Origin: Desertimonas sp963733085 | GTDB taxonomy: Bacteria; Actinomycetota; Acidimicrobiia; Acidimicrobiales; Ilumatobacteraceae | Assembly: GCA_963733085.1 (NCBI GenBank) | Contig: CAVTBY010000008.1 | Coordinates: forward strand, 111,911 to 175,910 | Length of the DNA stretch: 64,000 nt | Direction of reading: 5' to 3' | Shown here: piece after piece, positions 27,857 through 35,797 of the stretch | How the letters are laid out: each line of letters opens with the position of its first letter | Numbering within the stretch: position 1 is the stretch's first letter | The notes under the pieces: generated by a model | Seen by the model: the letters and a program-made list of their open reading frames with translations, nothing else | Database searches by the model: none | Told to the model about the DNA's origin: nothing | Program-made: the position numbers and the translations under genes

Positions 27857-28642
27857 TCATGTCTTCACCCGGCCGGCGACGAGTCCGCCGTCGACCGAGA
27901 GCGACGCTCCGTTGACGTACGTGGCCTGGTCGGTGGCCAGCCAGACGGCAGCTCCAGCGACATCGCTCGGCTGGCCCGTCCGGCGGGCCGGGATCTGCTC
28001 GATGATCGCGTCAAGCGCTGCCGGGTTCTCCCAGAGGTACTCACGGTTGAGCTCGGTCTCGATCCACCCGGGATGAAGGATGTTCGTGCGGATGCCGAGC
28101 GGACCGAGTTCCCACGCCATGCCGAGGGCGAGCATCTGCAGCCCCGCCTTGGCCACGGAGTAGTGGACCTGACCGGCGTAGGCCTCACGAGCGGCCGGCG
28201 ACCCGATCACGATGATCGAACCGTGCCCGTTCTTGGCCATCGCCGCAGCAGCTGGCTGGCCGCAGTGGAACAGCCCCCACATGTTGACTCGCTGGACCTC
28301 GGCCCAGGTCTCGTGGGACAGCTCGAGCAGTGAGCAGACCGGGTTGATTCCGGCGTTGGAGACGAGGACGTCGACCCGTCCGAACGTGGCGACGACGTCG
28401 TCGATCATCGTCCGCGAGGTCTCGGCGTCGCCAACATCGGCAACGAACTCGACCGCTGCGGTGGCACCAGCTCCGGCGCACAGCTCCACCGTCTCGGCTG
28501 CGGCGTTGGTAACGCGGTCGTTGGCGACGACGATCGTTCCCTGCTCGGCGAACGCCACCGCGATCGCGCGGCCGATGCCGCGCGCGGCTCCGGTGACGAC
28601 GACGACCTGGCCACGGAGTTCGGGGTACGTCGGTGCCGGCAT
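27857..28642 (-). CDS. SDR-family dehydrogenase
   Basis: 261 aa from ATG 28642. VVTGAARGIGRAIAV, SNAGINP, IVIGSPAA (catalytic S), YSVAKAG and LHPGWIETELN, ending LSVDGGLVAGRVKT. Classical SDR. The start overlaps the preceding SDR stop by one base. Probably an NAD-dependent sugar 1-dehydrogenase or keto-sugar-acid dehydrogenase. A small dyad around 27836-27846 lies in the gap to the binding-protein gene. Confidence 0.88.
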   Translation of the reverse strand: MPAPTYPELRGQVVVVTGAARGIGRAIAVAFAEQGTIVVANDRVTNAAAETVELCAGAGATAAVEFVADVGDAETSRTMIDDVVATFGRVDVLVSNAGINPVCSLLELSHETWAEVQRVNMWGLFHCGQPAAAAMAKNGHGSIIVIGSPAAREAYAGQVHYSVAKAGLQMLALGMAWELGPLGIRTNILHPGWIETELNREYLWENPAALDAIIEQIPARRTGQPSDVAGAAVWLATDQATYVNGASLSVDGGLVAGRVKT

Positions 28643-29377
28643 CAGAAGTGGCCGCCCCAGGCGTCGTATCCGGCATCGATGACGATGTTGGCTCCGTGCA
28701 TCGCCGAAAAGTCCTTGCCCGTGAGGCTGGCGACAGCGTTGGCGATCTCCTCTGGGGTGATCCATCGATTCGTCGGGACGCGACCGAGGAGTTTGGACTC
28801 CTCGATCGCTCCCGACTCGATGCGCATCGTCGCCTGCGCAGTCTTGGTGAGACCGGGCGAGACACACAGCACGCGGATCCCCGAGTCAGCGAGCGCCCAC
28901 TCGACGGCGATCGTTTGGGTGAGGGACACGACGGCAGCCTTCGACGCGCTGTACGCGCCGGCGACGCGTGGTCGTGTTGCGGGCGTTCACGGATCCAAAG
29001 AGGATCAACGTCCCGCCCGCCGCGCGCAGCGCTGGATAGAGGGCGCGAGCGACGTTGAACGACCCGGTGAGATTGACGGCCAGCGTGCGGTTCCAATCGG
29101 CTGAGTCAATGTCGAGGATCGTGTCGAGTGTGGCGATTGCCGCGGAGTTGATCGCGGCGTCGACCGACTCCAGGGCCGACGCCGCGCTGATGACGCTGGC
29201 TGGATCGGCGACATCGACGGTGGACCAGTTGAGCCGCGAGTCATTCGCCGGATTGAGGTCCCAGCCCTCGACGTCCCAGCCGTCGTCGACGAACCGCGCC
29301 GCAACGGCTGCACCAATACCATTCGCCGCGCCGGTCACCACGGCGCGTCGTCCTTCCTGCTGTGAATCCTGCGGCAT
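28642..29377 (-). CDS. SDR-family dehydrogenase, frameshifted
   Basis: N-terminal part from ATG 29377: MPQDSQQEGRRAVVTGAANG with IGAAVAARF and SAAIATLDTILDIDSADWNR. One extra base near 28970 shifts the frame after FGSVNARNTT; the correct frame then reads RVAGAYSASKAAVVSLTQTI, keeping the Tyr and Lys of the active site, and ends DAGYDAWGGHF. Joined length is about 245 aa, the SDR norm. First gene of the nine-gene minus-strand operon. Confidence 0.85.
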
Positions 29378-29408
29378 TCAACCCCCCCGCCACTACTAAA
29401 CGATATCA

Positions 29409-29418
29409 GAATCGATTC
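29409..29418. promoter_or_regulatory. Palindrome in divergent promoter region
   Basis: GAATCGATTC is a perfect 10-bp palindrome with a central CG, overlapping GATATC just to the left, in the 73-nt gap between the divergent SDR and enolase-superfamily genes. A possible LacI-type half of a control region; short, so tentative. Confidence 0.35.
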
Positions 29419-29437
29419 CAGCCGTCGGTCGCTGCAG

Positions 29438-29453
29438 TACGCTCGGCCTGATG
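29438..29453 (+). promoter_or_regulatory. Leaderless promoter of enolase-superfamily gene
   Basis: TACGCT at 29438-29443, 7-nt spacer, then ATG 29451. This is the same hexamer and spacing as furA. No clear -35 box and no ribosome site. Confidence 0.5.
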
Positions 29454-30542
29454 GCGATCGAGACGGTCTCGGCGCGCCGCTACGTGGTCCCCCTGGATCG
29501 CCCCATCCACCTTGGCGACGTCGTCATCGCCCACCGGGATTATGTGGTCGTCGAGGTCACGACCACCGATGGCCTGGTCGGGCGGTCGATCGGTAACGCC
29601 CGCAACTCGCCGGTCCACCTGTTCGTCCGCGACGTGATCGCGCCGGTCGTCATCGGTTTCGACCCGCTGCGCACTGAGAACGTGTGGTCGCAGATGTACC
29701 ACGGCTGTCTGCCGATCGGTCAACGCGGGGCGCTGATGAGCGCCCTCAGCCTGCTCGACATCTGCTGCTGGGACATCAAAGCGCAGAGCGCGGGCATGCC
29801 GCTGGCGACGCTGCTCGGCGGCTACCGCGATGAGGTCGACGTCGCTATCGCCGGTGGCTACCCCGACCTGACGCCAAATCCAGCGGACGTCGCAGAGGAG
29901 GTCGCCGTCCACGTCGCCGCGGGATATCGGGCGATCAAGATCGCCGCCCATGGGTCACCTGCAGACACGGCGCGGTTGCAAGCAGCTCGAAGCGCCATTG
30001 GAGACGCCATCGAGCTGATGGTCGATCTGCATTGGTCCTGGCGAGACCTCCACTCGGCGACTCGTGTCGCGACGCAATGGAGTGACCTCAGCCTCACCTG
30101 GATCGAGGACCCGTTTCCGGCCAGGCTCTCCAAGCTCGTCACGGCGTTCCGTCGCGTCGTACCCATTCCGCTCGCAATCGGTGAGGACCGAGCCGGCCTC
30201 GATGATTTCGTCCAGATCCTCGATCACGATCACGCCGACTACCTCCGCGCCGACGCCACGGCGTGCGGTGGTATTACCGAGTTCCTTCGCATCGCTGCGG
30301 TGGCCAGCACCCACGGGCGGTCCGTCAGTCCCCACGTCTTTCCGGAGATCCACGTCCACCTCGCCGCCGCGCTGCCCAACGTCATGGGTGTCGAGACGCT
30401 CGAACATCGTCCTGAGGTCACCCCGATCTACCGGCTCGTGCAGCCGATCGACGTCCACGAGGGCCGAACAACGTCGCCGAAGGTGCCGGGTATCGGTCTG
30501 ATCTTCGATGATGAGGCGTTACGGCACTTCGAATCGGCGTGA
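29451..30542 (+). CDS. Enolase-superfamily (mandelate racemase type) acid-sugar enzyme
   Basis: 363 aa. The barrel has K163 in AIKIA, metal ligands D192 (MVDLHWSW), E219 (WIEDPFP) and E245 (IGED), and H295 in SPHVFPEIHVH. The usual KxK pair is KxA here: the second lysine is replaced by A165. It therefore keeps one base lysine and the His, and probably dehydrates or epimerises a sugar acid with one stereochemistry. It is divergent from the nine-gene sugar operon, so the substrate is probably the acid made there. Not a second FucD, since the fuconate motifs are missing. Confidence 0.82.
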   Translation: MAIETVSARRYVVPLDRPIHLGDVVIAHRDYVVVEVTTTDGLVGRSIGNARNSPVHLFVRDVIAPVVIGFDPLRTENVWSQMYHGCLPIGQRGALMSALSLLDICCWDIKAQSAGMPLATLLGGYRDEVDVAIAGGYPDLTPNPADVAEEVAVHVAAGYRAIKIAAHGSPADTARLQAARSAIGDAIELMVDLHWSWRDLHSATRVATQWSDLSLTWIEDPFPARLSKLVTAFRRVVPIPLAIGEDRAGLDDFVQILDHDHADYLRADATACGGITEFLRIAAVASTHGRSVSPHVFPEIHVHLAAALPNVMGVETLEHRPEVTPIYRLVQPIDVHEGRTTSPKVPGIGLIFDDEALRHFESA

Positions 30543-30562
30543 GTGCGATCGGGTGCGCGACC

Positions 30563-31036
30563 TCAGCGGGTGGAGGCGGCGACGACGGCGGAGTCGAGCA
30601 GCCAGGAGAGGTAGGCGTAGAGCTGGTACTCGGGGACGTGGTCCTCGATCTCGACGACGTCGTCGTCCTCGGAGACGTCGAGGATCGTGCCGAGCACGAG
30701 GCGCACGCCGTTGACCGCCTGCATGAACGACGTCAGCTGCTCCTCGCTGAGCGTCACCTTCTTCGCCGACCCCTCGAGCACCTTCGTGACCGCCGCGATG
30801 CCGGCGAGCCGGCTGGTGATCAGCTCGTCGCGCATCAGTCGCTGATACTCGGCCTCCCGCTCGGCGTCGTCGGGATGAACGACGGGGAACAGCCGCGCCG
30901 TCGCCGGCTGCTCGGCGGGGGAGCTGAGCAGCTCGGTGAGCTCGCCCAGGAGGCGGATGACGAGCGCCCGCTCCTGCGGCGCGATGCGCAGCACGTACCC
31001 GTTGCGCCCGCGCCCGAACGCGCTGCGCTCACTCAC
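30563..31036 (-). CDS. DUF2017 protein next to clpS
   Basis: 157 aa from GTG 31036. MSERSAFGRGRNGYVLRIAP, then ERALVIRLLGELTELLSS and a C-terminal LYAYLSWLLDSAVVAASTR. This is the actinobacterial DUF2017 family, almost always beside clpS. No catalytic motif is seen; a role in ClpS/ClpP proteolysis is suggested only by this linkage. The gene starts 3 nt after the clpS stop. Confidence 0.88.
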   Translation of the reverse strand: MSERSAFGRGRNGYVLRIAPQERALVIRLLGELTELLSSPAEQPATARLFPVVHPDDAEREAEYQRLMRDELITSRLAGIAAVTKVLEGSAKKVTLSEEQLTSFMQAVNGVRLVLGTILDVSEDDDVVEIEDHVPEYQLYAYLSWLLDSAVVAASTR

Positions 31037-31039
31037 GGC

Positions 31040-31333
31040 TCACTCATCGTGCTCGAGGGTGGCCCAGAGGCCGTGCTCGTGGAGGCGGAAGACGTGCATC
31101 TCCGAGCGCTCCCGAGTGTCGCTGGCGACGACGGCCTTGCCCTTGTGGTGAACGTCGAGCATCAACTCGGTCGCCTTCTCGAACGAGTAGCCGAACAGCT
31201 TCTGGAGAACGAGTGTGACGTAGCTCATCAGATTGATCGGATCGTTCCAGACGATCACGATCCACGGACGGTCCTCGGCGACCCTGTCCTCGGTGGTTGG
31301 CCGCTCGATGGTGACGGTCTCCGGCGACGGCAC
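31040..31333 (-). CDS. clpS: ATP-dependent Clp protease adaptor ClpS
   Basis: 97 aa from GTG 31333. The core is WIVIVWNDPINLMSYVTLVL, then LFGYSFEKATELMLDVHHKG and the end MHVFRLHEHGLWATLEHDE. The WNDPIN and VHHKG motifs define ClpS. It delivers N-end-rule substrates to the Clp protease. Divergent from ctaB with only 33 nt between starts. Confidence 0.95.
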   Translation of the reverse strand: MPSPETVTIERPTTEDRVAEDRPWIVIVWNDPINLMSYVTLVLQKLFGYSFEKATELMLDVHHKGKAVVASDTRERSEMHVFRLHEHGLWATLEHDE

Positions 31334-31353
31334 ATCTCCATTCAATCGGGTCG

Positions 31354-31369
31354 TACCATGGGGTCGATG
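31354..31369 (+). promoter_or_regulatory. Leaderless promoter of ctaB
   Basis: TACCAT at 31354-31359, 7-nt spacer, ATG at 31367. An in-frame ATG at 31358 overlaps this box and so is unlikely to be the start. Confidence 0.5.
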
Positions 31370-32317
31370 TCCGTCGGCACCCGCCCACTCGTCCCGTCGC
31401 GCCTGACGCCGGGTGGGCTGGCGGCCGGCGCCCACGGAGCCCGGCGAACCCCGACGACGCTGATCGGTAACTACCTGGCGCTGACCAAACCGCGGATCAT
31501 CGAGCTGCTGCTGATCACCACGGTCCCGACGATGGTCCTCGCCGACGGTGGCTGGCCGGGCTGGGGACTCGTCGCCGTCACCCTGCTCGGCGGGTCGTTG
31601 GCGGCAGGTGGGGCGAACGCATTGAACATGTACGTCGACCGGGACATCGACGCCAAGATGCAGCGCACCCGGGGCCGCCCGCTGGTGACTGGGGCGATCG
31701 CTCCCGGGCATGCCGTCGTCTTCGCCATCACCTTGGAGGTCGCTGCCTTCGGCGTGCTGTGGGTCGGAGCCAACCTCCTTGCGGCCGCCCTCGCCTTGGC
31801 GGCGACGGCCTTCTACGTCGGCGTGTACACGATCTGGCTGAAGCGCACGAGCACCCACAACATCGTGATCGGTGGCGCCGCCGGCGCCGTTCCCGTGCTC
31901 GTCGGATGGGCGGCGGTCACCGGCTCGTTGGACTGGCCGGCGATCGTGCTGTTCGTCGCCATGTTCCTGTGGACGCCCCCGCACTTCTGGGCGTTGGCGA
32001 TCCGCTACGCCGACGACTACCGCGCCGCGGACGTCCCGATGCTGCCCGTCGTGGCGCCCCTGCGCGATGCCGCCAAGCAGATGGTCGGCTACACGGCTGG
32101 GCTCGTCGTGACGACGCTCGTGCTGATCCCGGTCGGCGACCTCGGCTGGCTCTACGCCGTCACCGCCGTTGTGCTCGGGGCGATGTTCCTCGCCGGCACG
32201 ATCCTCCTCGTCGGCAACCCCACGGCGGCGGCCAGCATGCGGGTGTTCACGTTCAGCATCACCTACGTCACGCTGCTGTTCGGGGCACTGACGCTCGACG
32301 TCCTCCTGCGAGCGTGA
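31367..32317 (+). CDS. ctaB: Protoheme IX farnesyltransferase (heme O synthase)
   Basis: 316 aa with about nine membrane helices. The first polyprenyl-diphosphate motif is NMYVDRDIDAKMQRTRGRP (N-x3-D-x3-D, then MxRTxxRP). The second loop has WTPPHFWALAIRYADDY. It converts heme B to heme O for the oxidase encoded downstream. The start is placed at 31367 from the leaderless box. Leads the respiratory block. Confidence 0.95.
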   Translation: MSVGTRPLVPSRLTPGGLAAGAHGARRTPTTLIGNYLALTKPRIIELLLITTVPTMVLADGGWPGWGLVAVTLLGGSLAAGGANALNMYVDRDIDAKMQRTRGRPLVTGAIAPGHAVVFAITLEVAAFGVLWVGANLLAAALALAATAFYVGVYTIWLKRTSTHNIVIGGAAGAVPVLVGWAAVTGSLDWPAIVLFVAMFLWTPPHFWALAIRYADDYRAADVPMLPVVAPLRDAAKQMVGYTAGLVVTTLVLIPVGDLGWLYAVTAVVLGAMFLAGTILLVGNPTAAASMRVFTFSITYVTLLFGALTLDVLLRA

Positions 32318-32387
32318 GATTTCCGCCGCGTCCGGAGCCGACAAGTAGAGTCCTGCGCGACGACGCCGTCAGCCCACCGCACCACCG

Positions 32388-34049
32388 ATGAGCACACTCG
32401 ACCCCACTCTGGAAAGCCCTGTCGTCGGAGAGGCGACGCCGACCGAGCGCCGTGATTCGGTTGCCGCCTTCGGCGTGGTGACGACGAGCGATCACAAGAC
32501 GATCGGCAAGGCCTTCGTCGGTGCGTCCCTCATCGGCGTGCTTGCTGTGGCCACGATCGCGATCATCCTCGGCATCGAGAGGGTCGACGGCGACGACTCT
32601 CTCCTCGACGCCGACGACCTCAGCCAGCTGTTTGCCGCCTATCGAGTCGGTCTCGTCGAGTCGGTCCTCCTGCCGTTGCTGTTGGGCATCGGTGTCCTCG
32701 TGGTCCCGCTGCAGCTCGGGGCCCGCGCCCTCGCCTTTCCCCGCGTCGCCGCCGCCGGCCTGTGGGCCTGGCTGGGTGGCACGGTGCTCGTCGTCATCGC
32801 GCTGGCCAACAACGGCGGTCCCCTCGGTGGCGACTCGCAGATGGTCGAGCTCTACCTCGGCGGCAATGTCCTCGCCCTCGGCGGTCTCACCGCCGTGGCG
32901 ACGACGATCGCCACCTCGGTGCTCACGACGAGGGCGCCGGGGATGCGCCTGTACCGCACCCCGTTGTTCTCATGGGCGGCGCTCGTCGGATCGATCGCCC
33001 TCGTCCTCGTCCTCCCCGTCGGTGTCGGCTCGCACATCCTGCAGTTCTTCGACTATCGCTACGGCGGCGCCGCCTTCGGCGGGTCGAGCGGGATCTGGCC
33101 GTGGACGTCGTACCTCTATACCGGGCCGGTCCTAGGGATCGCCGCCGTGTTCGCCGCCGGCTTCGTCGCTGACGTCGTCGCCGTCACGTTCCGCCAGCGC
33201 TTCCCCCGCCGCGCCGTCGCCCTCATCGGCATCGGGCTGATCGGCACCGCGGCGTTCGCTGGGATCGGCCAGCAGGACGTCATCGCCCTGCCCGGCACCG
33301 GATCGGAAGTCCGCCTCGAGAACTTCGCGACGAAGCTCGGCTTCCTCGCCGTCTGGGCCGCCTTCACGCTGCTCCCCGTGCTCGGCGTCGTGGTCATCAT
33401 GGGGCTCAGCGCGCTGACCGCCAAGCCGCAGGGCCAGCGTCCGAACCTCAACGCCCCGATCCTGTTCGGCGTGTTCGGCCTCGGCCTCGCCGTTGTCGGC
33501 ATGCTCGGCGCGGCGACGATCGGGATCGAGGATCTCGGCCTCGAAGGCACGGTGTTCGAGGAGGGGGCGGCGGTGGCGACGATCTACGGGGCCGCCCTCG
33601 CCGGACTCGGCGCCTTCTCCTACTGGTTCGCCAAGGCGTCGGGACGCAAGCTGCCCGACTTGCAACTCGCCGGACTGGCCACGCTCGGCGCCCTCGGCGG
33701 GGCGCTCGCCTCGGGGCCATATCTCATCGCCGGCTTCCTCGACCAGCCGGCAGCATCGGCGGTCTGGGACAACGACGGTCCGGGCGAACTGCTCAACGCC
33801 CTCGTCGTCGCCGGTCACGCGGCCGTCGGGCTCACTGCCCTCGGATTCGCCGGACTCGCGGCCAAGACGTGGCGTAGCGGCGAGGTCGCCGGCGACGACC
33901 CCTGGCACGGCCAGACCCTCGAATGGGCGACGACATCGCCGCCGCCGCCAGACAACTTCGCCACGACGCCGACGGTGATGTCGGCCGAGCCGCTGCTCGA
34001 CCTCCAAGCCAAGCCGGACTTCGCCGAACGTGCGGAGGGATCGAGCTGA
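32388..34049 (+). CDS. Degenerate cytochrome oxidase subunit I-like protein without metal ligands
   Basis: 553 aa, about 12 membrane helices. It aligns without gaps to the true CoxA of this locus: QLFAAYRVGL versus QLFTMHATSM, both leading into PLQ-x-GAR-x2-AFPR. Heme His is Tyr85; the CuB His and Tyr of HPEVY are G246 and G250; HH of AHHMF is QQ (295-296); HFH is A394 and V396. The C-terminal tail LEWATTSPPPPDNF is kept as in real subunit I. It cannot bind heme or CuB, so it is not an oxidase. It may be a scaffold or assembly subunit. Overlaps the next gene by one base. Confidence 0.85.
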   Translation: MSTLDPTLESPVVGEATPTERRDSVAAFGVVTTSDHKTIGKAFVGASLIGVLAVATIAIILGIERVDGDDSLLDADDLSQLFAAYRVGLVESVLLPLLLGIGVLVVPLQLGARALAFPRVAAAGLWAWLGGTVLVVIALANNGGPLGGDSQMVELYLGGNVLALGGLTAVATTIATSVLTTRAPGMRLYRTPLFSWAALVGSIALVLVLPVGVGSHILQFFDYRYGGAAFGGSSGIWPWTSYLYTGPVLGIAAVFAAGFVADVVAVTFRQRFPRRAVALIGIGLIGTAAFAGIGQQDVIALPGTGSEVRLENFATKLGFLAVWAAFTLLPVLGVVVIMGLSALTAKPQGQRPNLNAPILFGVFGLGLAVVGMLGAATIGIEDLGLEGTVFEEGAAVATIYGAALAGLGAFSYWFAKASGRKLPDLQLAGLATLGALGGALASGPYLIAGFLDQPAASAVWDNDGPGELLNALVVAGHAAVGLTALGFAGLAAKTWRSGEVAGDDPWHGQTLEWATTSPPPPDNFATTPTVMSAEPLLDLQAKPDFAERAEGSS

Positions 34050-34627
34050 TGCACGCCCTACCCCCCGCTCCGACGCCACCGCCACGCCGGCAGGTGCTCG
34101 TCGGGACAGCGGTCGCCTCGCTCGGCGTGTTCACCCTGATGGGCGGCATGCTCGCCGTCTACATCCGGCTTCGCGAGGACGTCCGTGACGCCGGTGAATC
34201 GTGGGTGCCCGAGGGGATCTCTATTCCCGGGGTCCCGACCAACGTGATGTTGATCAGCTTCTTCGCCCTCGTGCTGTTCGCCCAATGGAGCGTTTACGCG
34301 GCGCGCCGTCGTGACCGCGCGCACATCGGCTTGTCCCTCGGCCTCGTCGGCGTGATCGGTCTGGCGATCATCAACGCCCAGGTCTACGTGTACAACCGGA
34401 TGGCATTGCCGGCGGCCGAGTCGACGTTCGCGTCGACGTTCTACGCCGTCACCGGGACGATGACGGCACTGACGATCGTCGGTGTGGTGTTCACCGCCAT
34501 CACCGCCTTCCGCCTCCTCGGCGGCCGCGAGTCCGACCAGGAGATCGTCGCCGCCCACGCCCTGTACTGGTACGTCCTCACCGCCGTCTTCTCCGCCCTG
34601 TGGCTGATCGTGTACGTGTCGAAGTGA
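34049..34627 (+). CDS. Cytochrome oxidase subunit III-like protein, degenerate
   Basis: 192 aa with about five membrane helices. The segment FYAVTGTMTALTIVG matches FYTLTGFHGVHVSVG of the true CoxC of this locus, and YWYVLTAVFSALWLIVYV matches YWHFVDIVWIVIFTLVYL. The HGxH and YWH histidines are lost. It is one base from the subunit I-like gene, so the two form a ligand-free I/III pair. ATG 34049 is supported by the overlap. Role unknown. Confidence 0.8.
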   Translation: MHALPPAPTPPPRRQVLVGTAVASLGVFTLMGGMLAVYIRLREDVRDAGESWVPEGISIPGVPTNVMLISFFALVLFAQWSVYAARRRDRAHIGLSLGLVGVIGLAIINAQVYVYNRMALPAAESTFASTFYAVTGTMTALTIVGVVFTAITAFRLLGGRESDQEIVAAHALYWYVLTAVFSALWLIVYVSK

Positions 34628-34634
34628 ACACGCC

Positions 34635-35774
34635 ATGATGATCCCGGTCGGTTCTCGGTTGCTCATCGGGGCAACGGTGTTGACGGCACTGGTGGCGACG
34701 CTGTACGGCGTCACCAACGGCGGCTCGCTTGGCACGATGGGGCTGATCAGTGCCGCCACCGGCCTCGCGGTGCTGGCGGCGATCAACCTCTACACCCGCG
34801 ACGCCGACGTCTCGGCACTCGACGAGACGGCGTTGACCGACGCACCGGCTGCCCATCGCGCCCCGTGGCCGAGCCTGTGGCCGGCCGTCGCCGCCGTCGG
34901 TGCCGTGCTCGTGGTCATCGGCCTTGTCACCTACCCGGTCGTGTTCGTGCTCGGCATCGTCGCCCTGCTCGCCGCGACCATCGAGTGGATGATGCAGGCC
35001 TGGGCTGAACGCGCCTCGGGCGACGCCGAGTACAACAGCGAGGTCCGGGAGCGGTTCGCCCACCCGGCCGAGTTCCCGATACTCGCCGCCCTCGGCTTCG
35101 GCGTCATCGTCTACTCGTTCAGCCGGATCATGCTGTGGCTGTCCAAGGAGGGTGGGCCGGCGGTCTTCGGAGTGATCGCTGCACTCGTCCTTGTCGGCGG
35201 GTTCCTCGTCGCCCTGCGGCGCAACCTCGACACCAAAGTCGTCAGCGGGGTCGCCGCCGTCGCCCTCATCGCCCTCGTCGCCGGCGGCGTCGTCGCCGCC
35301 CTCGACGGCGAGCGGGAGATGCACCACCACGAGACGATCGAGGACGTGGCCGCAGCCGGCGAATGCGGCGAAGAGGAGACCGAGGCCGACGACAACGCCT
35401 CGCAGAGCGTGTCGGACAAGGCCAACCTGTTCGCCGAGATCACGCTCGCCGGCGACGGGACGTTGCACGCCACCGAACTCGACATCCCGGGCGAGACCAC
35501 CACGCTCACGTTCCAGCGAGCCAACCCCACCAACGTCCTGTTCCTCAACGAGACCGACGATGATCGCCGGCTCGTGCTCGAATATGCCGTTCTGCCCGAG
35601 GACGCCGAAGATGGCAACGAAGCCGTACCGGCGCACGAGTGCACACAGCTCGTCGAGGAGGGCGGCAGCCAGCTCCTGACGTTCACGATCGACCTGTCGT
35701 CGACCGTCTACGGCCCGTTCCAGTTCGTCGTGCCGGGCGTCGAAGACCAGGCGATCGAGGTGATCGTGCCGTGA
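34635..35774 (+). CDS. Membrane protein with extracytoplasmic beta domain, oxidase locus
   Basis: 379 aa. About seven membrane segments in the first 220 residues, the first four resembling the small actinobacterial subunit IV (CtaF) in layout. A linker with MHHHETIEDVAAAGECGEEE follows. The C-terminal 140 residues look like a cupredoxin-type beta sandwich (LDIPGETTTLTFQRANPTNV, then FQFVVPGVEDQAIEVIVP), but the Cu-binding Cys-His-Met set is not seen. Directly upstream of coxB and downstream of the degenerate pair. Function unknown. Confidence 0.7.
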   Translation: MMIPVGSRLLIGATVLTALVATLYGVTNGGSLGTMGLISAATGLAVLAAINLYTRDADVSALDETALTDAPAAHRAPWPSLWPAVAAVGAVLVVIGLVTYPVVFVLGIVALLAATIEWMMQAWAERASGDAEYNSEVRERFAHPAEFPILAALGFGVIVYSFSRIMLWLSKEGGPAVFGVIAALVLVGGFLVALRRNLDTKVVSGVAAVALIALVAGGVVAALDGEREMHHHETIEDVAAAGECGEEETEADDNASQSVSDKANLFAEITLAGDGTLHATELDIPGETTTLTFQRANPTNVLFLNETDDDRRLVLEYAVLPEDAEDGNEAVPAHECTQLVEEGGSQLLTFTIDLSSTVYGPFQFVVPGVEDQAIEVIVP

Positions 35775-35797
35775 AAAGGATGGGTACGGTGGCGGCC

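Noticed and set aside
31040..32344. Minus-strand 434-aa frame
   Set aside because: Only its last 97 codons are ClpS; the rest is antisense to ctaB.
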